Origin: Paraburkholderia sp. BL23I1N1 | GTDB taxonomy: Bacteria; Pseudomonadota; Gammaproteobacteria; Burkholderiales; Burkholderiaceae | Direction: 5' to 3' | Assembly: GCF_003610295.1 (NCBI RefSeq) | Contig: NZ_RAPV01000004.1 | Coordinates: 1-64,000, forward strand | DNA length: 64,000 nucleotides | In this document: piece by piece, positions 33,767-42,827 of the stretch | Numbering within the stretch: the first letter of the stretch is position 1 | Layout of the letters: every line of letters begins with the position of its first letter | Notes under the pieces: model-generated | What the model saw: the letters and a program-made list of their open reading frames with translations, nothing else | What the model was told of the DNA's origin: nothing | The model's database searches: none | Program-made: the position numbers and the translations under genes

Positions 33767-34498
33767 CGCTCCATCTTATCCAACGGGTCACGCAACCTGA
33801 CAACGCCCCCGACACGGCTCCGACTTATGAGCGCGACGCCGCCGGGGAGCGGTTCACCTTAGGACCATGGGTAACTGCGCGAGGCGGCGGGTGCCGGCCG
33901 ATCAGTTGACCAGCGTAGAAAATCCCGCCCGCCTTCCGTTTTTCTATCGGCGCGCTGATGACAATATTGTCCACATGCCGTCTCAATGTTGAGACAGATT
34001 TTGCGGCACTTCGATTCTTGTTCGTGCCGTTTCGCTGCGCTAAATATTCGATAGGAACTTTCGCTCTAGCCTTATGGGCGCTGGGCGCGTGGGGTGGCAT
34101 TGACGTGACCGCTTACATGCGGAAATGATCATTTCCAACCAGGTCAAGCCTCTTGCACGTAACGGTTGTGAAACATTAGGCGCCTGTCTGGCACTCGTCG
34201 ACCGCATTGGAACAACGCCGCTTGTCGCGTAGCAAGCGTTTGCGCCCTCATGGCACGGCCATTGCTGTATCGGCCTCACAAGCAAGTCTTTTGCGGCCGA
34301 TATCAAGCCTGAAACAATCCACGGAAGCGATACCAAAACCTCGCACGCGTGATTATGCAAAGGCCAATGCGCTTTCGACGCAAGCGGTGGGGCCATCGAA
34401 AAACAAATCATAAGAGTCGAACAGTTATTTCGCATTACATATTAAATATCACTGGTGAAAGCGGCCGGTCAGGGTGTTTTCATCTGGAGGGGGCGCTG
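33767..34498. other. Intergenic region with a 16-bp palindrome
   Basis: No gene is supported. GTCTCAATGTTGAGAC at 33980-33995 is a perfect 7-bp-arm palindrome of the form bound by some activators of sigma-54 promoters. It is about 500 bases from the next gene, and no convincing -24/-12 pair was found. Confidence 0.4.
33980..33995. promoter_or_regulatory. Palindrome GTCTCAA-TG-TTGAGAC
   Basis: A perfect inverted repeat in a non-coding region. It could be a regulator binding site or the remnant of an IS end. No target gene is obvious. Confidence 0.3.
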
Positions 34499-34957
34499 AT
34501 GAGAGCGATATATCGTACCGGCATTGCTCGTGCAACGCTCGTGGTGACTTGTGCGCTGTCTTTACCCGCACAGGCCGCCCTTGGTGAAAGAGTCAGCAGC
34601 GTAGGCAGCGGCCAGGTTCGCATGCATGCCACGGCACGCGGCGCCACATCGAAAATCGCGTACACGGTGCATCTGATTACGCTGCCGTCGGGCACCGTGG
34701 TGCGCGAGTATGTAGCGGCGAACGGAATCGTGTTCGGCGTCGCGTGGGAAGGCCCGACCTTGCCGAACCTGAGGGCTGCACTGGGCGAGGCTTTCGATCA
34801 ATACGCCGCGGCCAACGCGACGCGCCGGGCAAGCCCGCTTGCCGTTTCGAACGATACGCTGGTGGTGTGCTCGGGCGGCCATTTACGTGCGTTCGCGGGT
34901 TACGCGTATCTGCCGCAAGCGCTCCCCGCTGGCGTCGACGCCAGCGTCATTCAATAG
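34499..34957 (+). CDS. DUF2844 family secreted protein
   Basis: A 152-aa protein with a signal peptide (ARATLVVTCALSLPAQAALG) and the DUF2844 body: SKIAYTVHLITLPSGTVVRE, YVAANGIVFGVAWEGPTLPN, LRAALGEAFDQYAAANA. GGAGG precedes ATG 34499. DUF2844 and DUF3443 genes are regular neighbours in Burkholderia; the biochemical role is not known. The downstream DUF3443 gene starts 10 bases after this stop, so the two form an operon. Confidence 0.82.
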   Translation: MRAIYRTGIARATLVVTCALSLPAQAALGERVSSVGSGQVRMHATARGATSKIAYTVHLITLPSGTVVREYVAANGIVFGVAWEGPTLPNLRAALGEAFDQYAAANATRRASPLAVSNDTLVVCSGGHLRAFAGYAYLPQALPAGVDASVIQ

Positions 34958-34967
34958 TGGAGCTATC

Positions 34968-36239
34968 ATGCGCGCTCCGGGTTTGCTCCTTAATTCAGAT
35001 TGGCTTTTAAAGCTGCTCACCGCTACGTTGCTTGCGGCGTTGGTGGTCGGATGCGGCGGCGGTGGTGGGAGCAGCAGTTCATCCGGCACGTCGGCACCCG
35101 CGCAATCGCTCACGAATATATCCCCCGCGCCCCAAGCGCTAGCCTCTAACGCAGCAGCAGTGACTGTCGATTTCGGCGTAATCGGTGTGCCGAATATACC
35201 CTTCGTCAGCGTCACGCTGTGCGTGCCGGGCACCACGCAGTGTCAAACCATTGATCACGTGCAAGTCGACACGGGCTCCTCGGGGCTGCGCGTGTTCGCC
35301 ACTCAATTGCCGGTGTCTTTGGCACTGCCGCAGGAGCAGGATGGCGCTGGCAATCCGCTTGCCGAATGCATGCAGTTCTTCGACGGTTATACATGGGGCT
35401 CGGTGCGGCTTGCCGATGTACAGATCTCCGGTGAAAAAGCCGCGTCGCTGCCGATTCAGGTGATCGATCAGGACTATAGCGCAACGCCGTCGGACTGCAG
35501 CAGTGTCGGCGCGTCGCGGAACACCCCTACGAGTCTGGCGTCCAACGGAGTGCTCGGCATTGGCGTGTTCAAGCACGATTGCGGTCCGGCCTGCATGCAG
35601 AATGCAGTGCCTGCGACCTACTACAGTTGCGTCGGGACCAGTTGCACGTCGATCGCCGTCGCCGAAAACGTGCAGGTTGCCAATCCGATTCCCTACTTCG
35701 CGACCGATAACAACGGTTCGAGTTTGCTGTTGCCAGCCGCGTCGTCAAGCGTCGAAGCCTCGCTCAGCGGGCAATTGGTGTTTGGCATTGGCACACAGAG
35801 CAATAACGGTTTGGGCAGTGCGCAGGTGATCGAGGTCAGTCCGTCCACCGGCACGTTCAGCACAGTGCAAAATGGCACGACCTACTCGAGGAGCGTCATG
35901 GACAGCGGCTCGACCGGGCTCTTCTTTCGAACCAGCGCGCTACCAATCTGCGCGACTCCAAACAACGCGTTTTACTGCCCTGCATCGACCCAGCAGATGA
36001 GCGCAATGATTGAAGGTGTGAATGGAGCGATCAGTGCTGTCTCATTTGATGTAGGTAATGCTGCGGAGCTCAGGCTGAATCATGCCGGCGATTCGGTGAT
36101 GCCGCTGCTTGCCGGTCCGGAATTCGGCACCCCGACGATGTTCGTCTGGGGCATGCCATTTTTCTACGGGCGTAACATCTATACTGCCGTCGAGCAACAA
36201 TCGACGCCTGGAGGAAAGGGGCCATATATTGCGTACTGA
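34968..36239 (+). CDS. DUF3443 lipoprotein with two aspartic-protease-like motifs
   Basis: A 423-aa protein beginning at ATG 34968 with GGAG upstream. It has a lipoprotein signal (LLAALVVGCGGGG, lipobox LVVGC) and a Gly/Ser linker, so it is probably anchored in the outer membrane. The body matches DUF3443. Two motifs, VDTGSSGLRVF (Asp about 101) and MDSGSTGLFF (Asp about 311), have the D(T/S)GS form and spacing of the two catalytic lobes of pepsin-type aspartic peptidases. Peptidase activity is inferred from this and not shown. There are many Cys residues (CVPGTTQCQT, YYSCVGTSCTS), which may form disulfides. Confidence 0.82.
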   Translation: MRAPGLLLNSDWLLKLLTATLLAALVVGCGGGGGSSSSSGTSAPAQSLTNISPAPQALASNAAAVTVDFGVIGVPNIPFVSVTLCVPGTTQCQTIDHVQVDTGSSGLRVFATQLPVSLALPQEQDGAGNPLAECMQFFDGYTWGSVRLADVQISGEKAASLPIQVIDQDYSATPSDCSSVGASRNTPTSLASNGVLGIGVFKHDCGPACMQNAVPATYYSCVGTSCTSIAVAENVQVANPIPYFATDNNGSSLLLPAASSSVEASLSGQLVFGIGTQSNNGLGSAQVIEVSPSTGTFSTVQNGTTYSRSVMDSGSTGLFFRTSALPICATPNNAFYCPASTQQMSAMIEGVNGAISAVSFDVGNAAELRLNHAGDSVMPLLAGPEFGTPTMFVWGMPFFYGRNIYTAVEQQSTPGGKGPYIAY

Positions 36240-36831
36240 GATCCGCAGCGTTCATCGGCCATCAGTCAGGCCGCCACCGCTATATGACTGGAACTGGTAA
36301 GTATGGTTCGGCGTTCGGCGTTCGACGCACGCCCGCGTCCGGCCCAGAGAATCGCATTCTGACCGCAGCGCGTGCCGAGCGTCTTTGTCGCCTCGAATGA
36401 CAATCCCAGTACAAGGAAACTCGCCCCTCCGGGCCACTGGTTCAACGGGCTCCAATCACGCTGTCGCCGACGGCGCCGAACTCATAGTCGTGAATACGCG
36501 TGGCGCGCCATCAAGTGAATTTCGGCGGAATCCGTCAATCTTTCGGCTGACGTCTGCGCGCGCTTCCTATGGCCCTCTGCAAAGCGCTTCTCCAAGTACT
36601 GGTTTATTTGATCGTCGGCAGCGCGGCGAGCAACTGCGCGATAGCTGTCTACTGGCGCCTCAGCCGCCGATCTCCAGCCGTAGCCGAGATCTATCTTGTC
36701 TGCCTAGCTCGTCTCCTCGGCGGATAACGCCACAACATTGGCGATCAACATTCTGCGTCGAAGCATAAACTCTACAAATCCAGATTAAATTCCGTTCGTA
36801 GTGCCGGGCGGTACACAGGACGCAGATTCGC
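36240..36831. other. Intergenic region, possible IS remnant
   Basis: No gene supported. TCGGCGGAATCC with TCAA at about 36522-36538 also occurs at 44746-44762; both are probably traces of the same kind of mobile element. Nothing else is seen. Confidence 0.35.
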
Positions 36832-37089
36832 ATGGTAATCGCTCTTTCGGTTCTCTCGAGACTTTGTTTCGTCTGGATCATTGTTTATCTGATTTTCAGT
36901 TTCCATTCCTCCATATCGGTCGGTACACGACATAGCCAGCGACTCGTCTTTCTTGAGTTTCAGCCGTATCGTGCGCGTGGCACAAGGGAGATCGCCAAGG
37001 CTAGCTTGTTGCAGCGAATGGCGCTATGCGCGGCCTTGGCATTGCCTTTGGGTGTCGCGACATTCGTCGTCGGTGTGGTGATCTCATAG
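36832..37089 (+). CDS. Small two-helix membrane protein (paralogue A)
   Basis: An 85-aa protein with two membrane helices (SVLSRLCFVWIIVYLIFS near the N-terminus and ALCAALALPLGVATFVVGVV at the end) and a basic loop with the signature VFLEFQPYRARG. It is paralogous to the product of 47881-48204, which shares VIFLEFQPHRARG and the same layout. No ribosome site is obvious. Function unknown. Both copies lie in the regulatory region preceding the polysaccharide operon. Confidence 0.65.
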   Translation: MVIALSVLSRLCFVWIIVYLIFSFHSSISVGTRHSQRLVFLEFQPYRARGTREIAKASLLQRMALCAALALPLGVATFVVGVVIS

Positions 37090-37691
37090 AGATCCATGAC
37101 GGTGGAATCAGTCAGGCCAGCTAGGGAACAGTCAGGCGACGATTTATTTTCCGCCTATTAAAGGCGCGCGAAGTGTCTTCGCCAAGGGATCGCGCGATCG
37201 GACTTCCCGGGCGGCTATGAGGGGCGGACGCAGAACGCTTGAAGCATGGCGGATCGGCTTTGGCCATTACAGGTGCAGCGCGTGGCGTGGCATGACCGGG
37301 CCACGGAATTCGTACAATTGGTGGTGGCGAAATGACTTCAACAGCATCGTGACCAATGATCGATCGTGCCCTAATTATAGAAAATCCACGTCCGGGCCTC
37401 AAACGAAGGTTCTAGGATGCGATGGAGTGATGCGTGCGGTGCGCTGTCGATACTACGGCTCGGTAAAAAGTCGAGGGTGTCGAAGAATGACGATTTACTG
37501 TCGCGCAAACCAGCGCGACGCATCACAGCCCCCTTTCTTGCTCCCGACATTTCTTGACAATTTTGTCGCGCGCTTTCGCGTAGACTCGGCCGTCGAAGTG
37601 CATTCACCCATACCGGCATTGCCTATCAATTCGCCGACCCACTCACCACCGACCACTCTCGTCGCTGCACTCCGCAAGCGCACCTGTTCAC
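37090..37691. other. Intergenic region, nothing recognised
   Basis: Open frames here have no motif or ribosome site. No repeat or terminator was noticed. Confidence 0.4.
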
Positions 37692-38051
37692 ATGAGAATC
37701 GCCATCCTAGAATCCGATGCCACGGCACTTGACTGTGCGCTCGAAATCCTGTCATCCGCTGGGCATCTCTGTTTTGGCGCGCTATGCGACAAAACATTGC
37801 ACAGGCTGCTCAACCAGGTGCCGGTCGATCTGGTGATGCTCGATTGGGTGGCGCCGGATGCGCTCCGATACGATACATTGCGCTGTCTGTGCAGATATGG
37901 ATCCGTGATCCCCGTTGTCCTGTGCGTGACGTCGCGCACGTCGCACCAAGTGATCGCCGCGGGGCTGAAGAGTGGCGCAAACATCTGCCTCGAGAAGCCG
38001 CTCGGCAGCGCGCAGTCGCTTGCGCACATTCACGCTTTTGGGGCGTCGTAG
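37692..38051 (+). CDS. Stand-alone response-regulator receiver domain
   Basis: A 119-aa CheY-like protein. The fold is clear: MRIAILESDATALDCALEIL, then the phospho-acceptor strand VDLVMLDWVAPDAL (Asp about 51), CVTSRTSHQVIAAGLKSGAN and the conserved Lys in LEKPLG. The first acidic pair is Ser-Asp instead of Asp-Asp, so metal binding may be weaker. No output domain and no histidine kinase lie nearby. It converges on the AraC gene that follows. Confidence 0.72.
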   Translation: MRIAILESDATALDCALEILSSAGHLCFGALCDKTLHRLLNQVPVDLVMLDWVAPDALRYDTLRCLCRYGSVIPVVLCVTSRTSHQVIAAGLKSGANICLEKPLGSAQSLAHIHAFGAS

Positions 38052-38088
38052 CGATCCTTCTTCCAAAGTCTTTTCAACCAGGCCCATG

Positions 38089-39222
38089 TTAGGTGAAGCG
38101 CTCCCGGCTCGCATTTTCGCGCTGGAGCAACGGCGCGTACTCGTGCAAATCCCGCGGCGCGATGTCGAAGGCGCGACGGAATGCACGCGTAAAGCTCGAC
38201 GCTTCATTGAAACCCAAGCCCGCGGCAATGTCCTGTACCTCCATATGCGGAAAGCGCACCAGTTCATCGGCCGCCGTTCGCAGCCTGCGGCTCCGGATAT
38301 AAGCGGCCAGGCCACCTTCATGCTCAAAGATACGATACACGCTGGCGCGCGAGAGATACAGCGATGCCAACACGCTGTCAGGCGACAAATCCGGATCGTG
38401 CAGATGAGTCTCGACATATCGCCGCACTTGTCCATAGACTGCGGCACGTACCGCAGCGCGGCTGTTGCCGGAGAGACCCGCTTGACGGCTGAAAGCGGCG
38501 ACGAGTAGTTCTACCGCAGTGAGAAAGGAGTGATGCGCTTCCTCCTTGCTCAGTCCAACGATTTGCCGCTTGAGCGCCACCAGATGCTCAATGAGTAGGC
38601 GCGTCAAAGGCGTGGTGGCGTGGATCCAACGGCCATGCAGCGAGGCTGCATCGGGGAACGATTGTTCCACCAGCGCGCGCGGCACAAAGAGGAGCAGTAG
38701 CCGACCGTGAAAACTCCGGATTGTGCACGGGCGATCCATGTCCAGCGCGAGGATACTTGGCACTTGCGGTATATGCGGCGCATCGAGTTGTGGCTTGCCG
38801 CCGACGAACTGCGACGGTGGCCCTTCAAGGAACACGCTAAAGGTGATGTCGCGAACGCTCTCGGTCGAAACTCGACCCAACGATCGCACGGCCAGGTTCG
38901 GTGCGGTGCGGAAGTCGAAGAGGCTCAGGTTATCGATCGTGTAACGGGACAGCGATGAATCGAACGTGTCCTCAGCCTGCTTTGACGAAGGCTGGATGTC
39001 GTAGACGGAACTCATACGCTCCTGCCAGGCCAGGAAGCTTTGACGGGCGTCGCCTTGAACGCTGAAATTGCTGTGCACGATGCCCTGAGCAAGCGTTGGC
39101 GGCTCCGGCGGCGACAACAAGCGGCTTAGCGGTATTGCTGTGTGTTGCGGGTCGTCGTTCAATGCAGGGCTCGGTGTTGATTTTCGTCCAGTATTGATCC
39201 GCCCCGTGCGGCTGAACTTCAT
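38089..39222 (-). CDS. AraC-family transcriptional regulator
   Basis: A 377-aa regulator. The N-terminal part (VHSNFSVQGDARQSFLAWQE, then YTIDNLSLFDFRTAPN) resembles the AraC_binding_2 sensor domain. The C-terminal 100 residues are the two-HTH AraC domain (SVLASLYLSRASVYRIFEHE and IAAGLGFNEASSFTRAFRRA, ending in PRDLHEY). The effector is unknown. ATG 39222 is the longest start and has no clear ribosome site. A start at MSSVYD, with AGGAG close by, would cut into the sensor domain. Confidence 0.85.
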   Translation of the reverse strand: MKFSRTGRINTGRKSTPSPALNDDPQHTAIPLSRLLSPPEPPTLAQGIVHSNFSVQGDARQSFLAWQERMSSVYDIQPSSKQAEDTFDSSLSRYTIDNLSLFDFRTAPNLAVRSLGRVSTESVRDITFSVFLEGPPSQFVGGKPQLDAPHIPQVPSILALDMDRPCTIRSFHGRLLLLFVPRALVEQSFPDAASLHGRWIHATTPLTRLLIEHLVALKRQIVGLSKEEAHHSFLTAVELLVAAFSRQAGLSGNSRAAVRAAVYGQVRRYVETHLHDPDLSPDSVLASLYLSRASVYRIFEHEGGLAAYIRSRRLRTAADELVRFPHMEVQDIAAGLGFNEASSFTRAFRRAFDIAPRDLHEYAPLLQRENASRERFT

Positions 39223-39764
39223 TTTTGAGCCACTAGCCCGCTCGAAACGCGCTAGTGTTTGTTGCCAAGAATACCAGTACTTACTTTGCCGTACAGCACA
39301 GCGAACGACTCACTGGCACATCGATCATTTCAGTACTCGGAAACCACACACGCTCTTGAGCAGACCGACTACAGGTGGCCGCATCACATTTCCTCTCCGG
39401 CTTGTTGGAATGATCGCTTGCGGGGAAGGCCCGCCTCCGTGCGCGACTCGCGAGCAGCACTTTTATGCACTTCGATGATAACGACCATACGTGCGCTGGG
39501 AATTTACAGATATTTAATATGAATATGCTAATCGACTATTTTTATGCGATGTCTTTTGAAATACTTTTTCATTAAAACCGGTAATTTCCTATCGTGAAAT
39601 GTTGAGCCTCGTGTGGCGGCTAATGAATTGATCGTGGCCGCCAATATGTTGTTCGATTCGGCCAGAAAAATACGTCGCAAACCATCCTTCTGTACGATCA
39701 GACTCAGCAATTAATCCGGCTCAAAGCAAGCTGGAACAGGCAACTAATTTCCGGGGAAAATCAG
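39223..39764. other. AT-richer divergent regulatory region
   Basis: Lies between two divergent AraC-type regulators. It is richer in A and T than its neighbours, especially 39500-39600, as expected for promoters. No clear operator was identified. Confidence 0.4.
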
Positions 39765-40754
39765 ATGGAGTGTCCTTCAGTCCTTTGCCGCACCAGCGCA
39801 ATGCCGCCCCACGTTTCGCCTGAGCCTGCCATCGTGAGGCGTATTGGCCTAGTTCTGTTTGGCGGCTTTGCCCTTCCGGAGGCGGCAGCGGTCGTGGAGG
39901 TATTCCAGTCGGTGAATGCGCTCACTGAGGGCGAACGGCGCGACGGAATGCGTTACGACGTTAGTCTGTTGTCGATGGCGGGAGGCAGGATCGTCAGTTC
40001 TTCATCGGTATTCGTCTGGACCGAAGGCATCGAGGCGCGGCGCGACGCAGAGCGCTTTCACGCTTTGTTCATTGCTGGCGGTGTAGGGGTGAACGATGCG
40101 CTACACGATGAACGCCTGATTGCCTGGCTGCGTCGGACGCATCCGCGCAGCGACTTGGTATTCCCGATCGGCGAAGGACAATTGCTGCTAGACGTCGCCG
40201 GATTCGGGCAGGCCACTGGTGTTAGGCGCTACGGCAAACACGCTTGCGAAATGATGCAGATCGGCGCCGTCAACGGACCTTCGAGTGTCGCCGCCGGCCC
40301 GTTGCAAACAGCCATCGCAGTGGTTGAGGAGGATTTCGGTAGCGAAATTGCGCGTCAGATCGCTGACTGGGTCGCACCATCTCCGGATACCCGGTTTACT
40401 GCAATTGTGCGCAAGAATGCTTCGGTAGGCGTGAGCGAGAATATCAAGGCGTCGGCAAAATGGCTGGAGGCGAACGGTCACCGTCCGATCTCGATTGACG
40501 CTGCCGCGCAGATCGCCGGCATGAGCGAGCGCAATTTCCTCAGGCGTTTCAAGATCGAAATGGGTGTGACTCCGTCTGATTATTTGCTGTACGTGCGGCT
40601 TGATATGAGCTGTCGCCTGCTTGTTGAAACCGCCCTGCCAGTCGACAAGGTGGCGCGTCATTGTGGCATTGGATGTGGCGGTCGGCTCGCGAAACTCTTC
40701 CGCAAGCATCTTGCGACGACACCTACCGAGTATCGCGCGAACAAGCGGGCTTGA
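39765..40754 (+). CDS. DJ-1/PfpI-like AraC regulator (copy 1)
   Basis: A 329-aa protein of the GlxA type: an N-terminal DJ-1/PfpI (GATase1-like) domain (RRIGLVLFGGFALPEAAAVV, then FHALFIAGGVGVNDALHDER) and a C-terminal AraC domain (ISIDAAAQIAGMSERNFLRR, then FKIEMGVTPSDYLLYVRLDM). The nucleophile elbow of true amidases is absent, so the first domain is a sensor. It is clearly paralogous to the gene at 42828 and lies on the other side of galU. It probably regulates polysaccharide or surface genes, from context only. Confidence 0.86.
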   Translation: MECPSVLCRTSAMPPHVSPEPAIVRRIGLVLFGGFALPEAAAVVEVFQSVNALTEGERRDGMRYDVSLLSMAGGRIVSSSSVFVWTEGIEARRDAERFHALFIAGGVGVNDALHDERLIAWLRRTHPRSDLVFPIGEGQLLLDVAGFGQATGVRRYGKHACEMMQIGAVNGPSSVAAGPLQTAIAVVEEDFGSEIARQIADWVAPSPDTRFTAIVRKNASVGVSENIKASAKWLEANGHRPISIDAAAQIAGMSERNFLRRFKIEMGVTPSDYLLYVRLDMSCRLLVETALPVDKVARHCGIGCGGRLAKLFRKHLATTPTEYRANKRA

Positions 40755-41326
40755 GTGGCCTATAGCGGTGGGTGTATTTCGGAAATTGTTCGCCACGCTA
40801 ATTACCATCGGGTTGGAAGCTGGTCGAATGGTTAATCGTCAAAGCGCAGCTATTATTTCTCGCTATTTAATTGCTATTTTTTTCCGGTAGTTTTAGGTAC
40901 GCGAATTGCTTACATCACGCATTGTCACCGTGCTGCATGGAGATTAATCAATCGCAATCTGATTCCTCTTCGATCGATGGTTTTTTGAACAATGGCCAAC
41001 TGATGACTGTGATGGCCGGGGCGCCAGAAATGCATGAATTAGGCCTGGTTCGGCCAAAATCCGAATTGCTTCCGCCACGCGCGACTACGTGGCCAACTGG
41101 GGCCTTATGCTTCCGCCGAGTCGTTTCGGTACCTGGGTGGGCGACAACGAGCCGTTTGAATCGCAGCGGTCGTCACCGAGCTACTGATGGCAGCCTAAAG
41201 CGCCGCCCTTCGCGCACTTTGCGTCTGCGCGTCGCTGCCGAGGGTGCAGGTTTTCCGCTGCTATCGATGTGGGGCGGAGGTGGCCCGACCATGGATCGGC
41301 CATAGCAATCATATTCGGAGTCTTTT
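40755..41326. other. Region upstream of galU
   Basis: A plus-strand frame at 40871-41305 is open (145 codons) but has no motif and shifts composition midway; it may be a decayed gene. In another frame around 41090-41190 the bases read WGLMLPPSRFGTWVGD, which looks protein-like but is only a fragment. The galU ribosome site GGAG ends this region. Confidence 0.35.
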
Positions 41327-42208
41327 ATGCTAAAAGTTACAAAAGCAGTGTTTCCGGTAGCTGGTCTTGGCACCCGATTTCTCCCTGCTACGAAGGCTAG
41401 CCCAAAGGAAATGCTGCCGATCGTCGATAAACCGCTGATTCAATATGCGGTGGAGGAGGCCATGGTCGCAGGCATCACCGAAATGATCTTCGTCACGGGC
41501 CGCAGCAAGCGTGCCATCGAAGACCATTTCGATAAGTCGTATGAAGTCGAGGCGGAACTGGAAGCGCGCGGTAAGAACAAGCTGCTGGAGTTGGTGCGCA
41601 GCATCAAACCGAGTCATGTTGACTGTTTTTATGTGCGTCAGTCGGAGGCGCTCGGCCTCGGGCACGCTGTGCTGTGCGCTGAGAAACTGGTGGGTGATAA
41701 CCCGTTCGCCGTAATTCTCGCGGACGACTTGCTATACGGCACCCCCCCTGTCATGACGCAGATGATCGAGGTGTTCGATCATTATCATAGCTCGGTGATC
41801 GGTGTTGAGGAAATCGCGGCGCAAGATACCAAGTCGTACGGAATCATCGACGGCAAGGAATGGGGGGATTCAATTATCAAAATGGCGGGCATCGTTGAAA
41901 AGCCTGAGCCGAGTATGGCACCTTCGAACCTGGGTGTGGTGGGTCGATACGTGCTGAAGCCGCGAATTTTCAAACATCTTCGCGCAATCACGCCGGGCGC
42001 GGGCGGCGAACTCCAGTTGACGGATGCGATCCAGTCGCTGCTAGCCGATGAACAGGTACTTGCATACAAGTACGACGGCACGCGCTTTGACTGCGGCAGC
42101 AAGCTCGGCTATCTGAAAGCGGGGGTGGAATTTGCACTGCGGCATCCCGAGGTACGCGTCGAGTTTCGTGCTTACCTTGAGCAGCATCTGTCTCTCCTGC
42201 CGCTGTGA
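41327..42208 (+). CDS. galU: UTP-glucose-1-phosphate uridylyltransferase
   Basis: A 293-aa GalU that makes UDP-glucose from UTP and glucose-1-phosphate. The nucleotide-binding signature is AVFPVAGLGTRFLPATKASP with KEMLPIVDKPLIQYAVEEA. The substrate region (AVILADDLLYG, then GVVGRYVLKPRIFKHL and LTDAIQSLLADEQVLAYKYD) is complete. GGAG lies 9 bases before the ATG. It is monocistronic between two paralogous AraC-type regulators. It provides a precursor for the polysaccharide operon downstream and for other envelope sugars. Confidence 0.93.
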   Translation: MLKVTKAVFPVAGLGTRFLPATKASPKEMLPIVDKPLIQYAVEEAMVAGITEMIFVTGRSKRAIEDHFDKSYEVEAELEARGKNKLLELVRSIKPSHVDCFYVRQSEALGLGHAVLCAEKLVGDNPFAVILADDLLYGTPPVMTQMIEVFDHYHSSVIGVEEIAAQDTKSYGIIDGKEWGDSIIKMAGIVEKPEPSMAPSNLGVVGRYVLKPRIFKHLRAITPGAGGELQLTDAIQSLLADEQVLAYKYDGTRFDCGSKLGYLKAGVEFALRHPEVRVEFRAYLEQHLSLLPL

Positions 42209-42827
42209 GGTCGCCGCGCCTCGTGTAAAGCATATTCATATATTGCTGTGTTGCACAGCATGTGAATACTGAGCCGGATTGTCAGCGTTTGCCGTTAAAG
42301 CAGTATGGTTCCGCGCGGACTTGACGTGTTGCCCGCCACAGCAAGGCGATGCGCATTTCGCGCGATTTACAGCCAGACGTGCTATCGCCGCTCAGCAGGC
42401 TCTTCGCGAGCGCCCTGCCATCTAGCTGAATCAGAAAAACCACCAATTGCGTTGGCGAAAACGATCTCTCCGACGCATCGAAACGCTCGCCGATGCGAGG
42501 TCGGCAGAATTCGTCAAAATATTGAATCCAAAGAACGCGATATTCGGCCATCTGCGATGCGTGATATTTTCAAGTAGATCAACATCATTATTTAATTTAT
42601 AGAGGATGCCGAATAATGTGATGGAGGATCATCGAATAATCGTGGACCGGACATCCGCCGCTGAAGCTTCTGCCTGAATGTTGCAATCGGTCCGTGACCG
42701 CCAACGTATTATCCTATTCGGCCATCCAGCGATCTTATGTGTGCCGCTTGTGTACGATTGTCCAGACTGTCAAAACGGCTCGAATGTAGCCGTAGGAGGC
42801 GACTTATCTTCCGAGGGGGATGGCTGG
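42209..42827. other. Intergenic region after galU
   Basis: No gene supported. The frame of the next regulator opens at 42678, but the first 50 codons lack similarity to the paralogue and precede the ribosome site. An AT-rich stretch at 42560-42620 may carry its promoter. Confidence 0.4.

Noticed and set aside
33980..33995. Palindrome considered as a sigma-54 enhancer site
   Set aside because: No convincing -24/-12 promoter at a proper distance and no gene close by, so it is kept only as a palindrome.
40871..41305. A 144-aa frame upstream of galU
   Set aside because: No motif, changing composition, and a better protein-like fragment lies in another frame. Noted only as possible decayed sequence.
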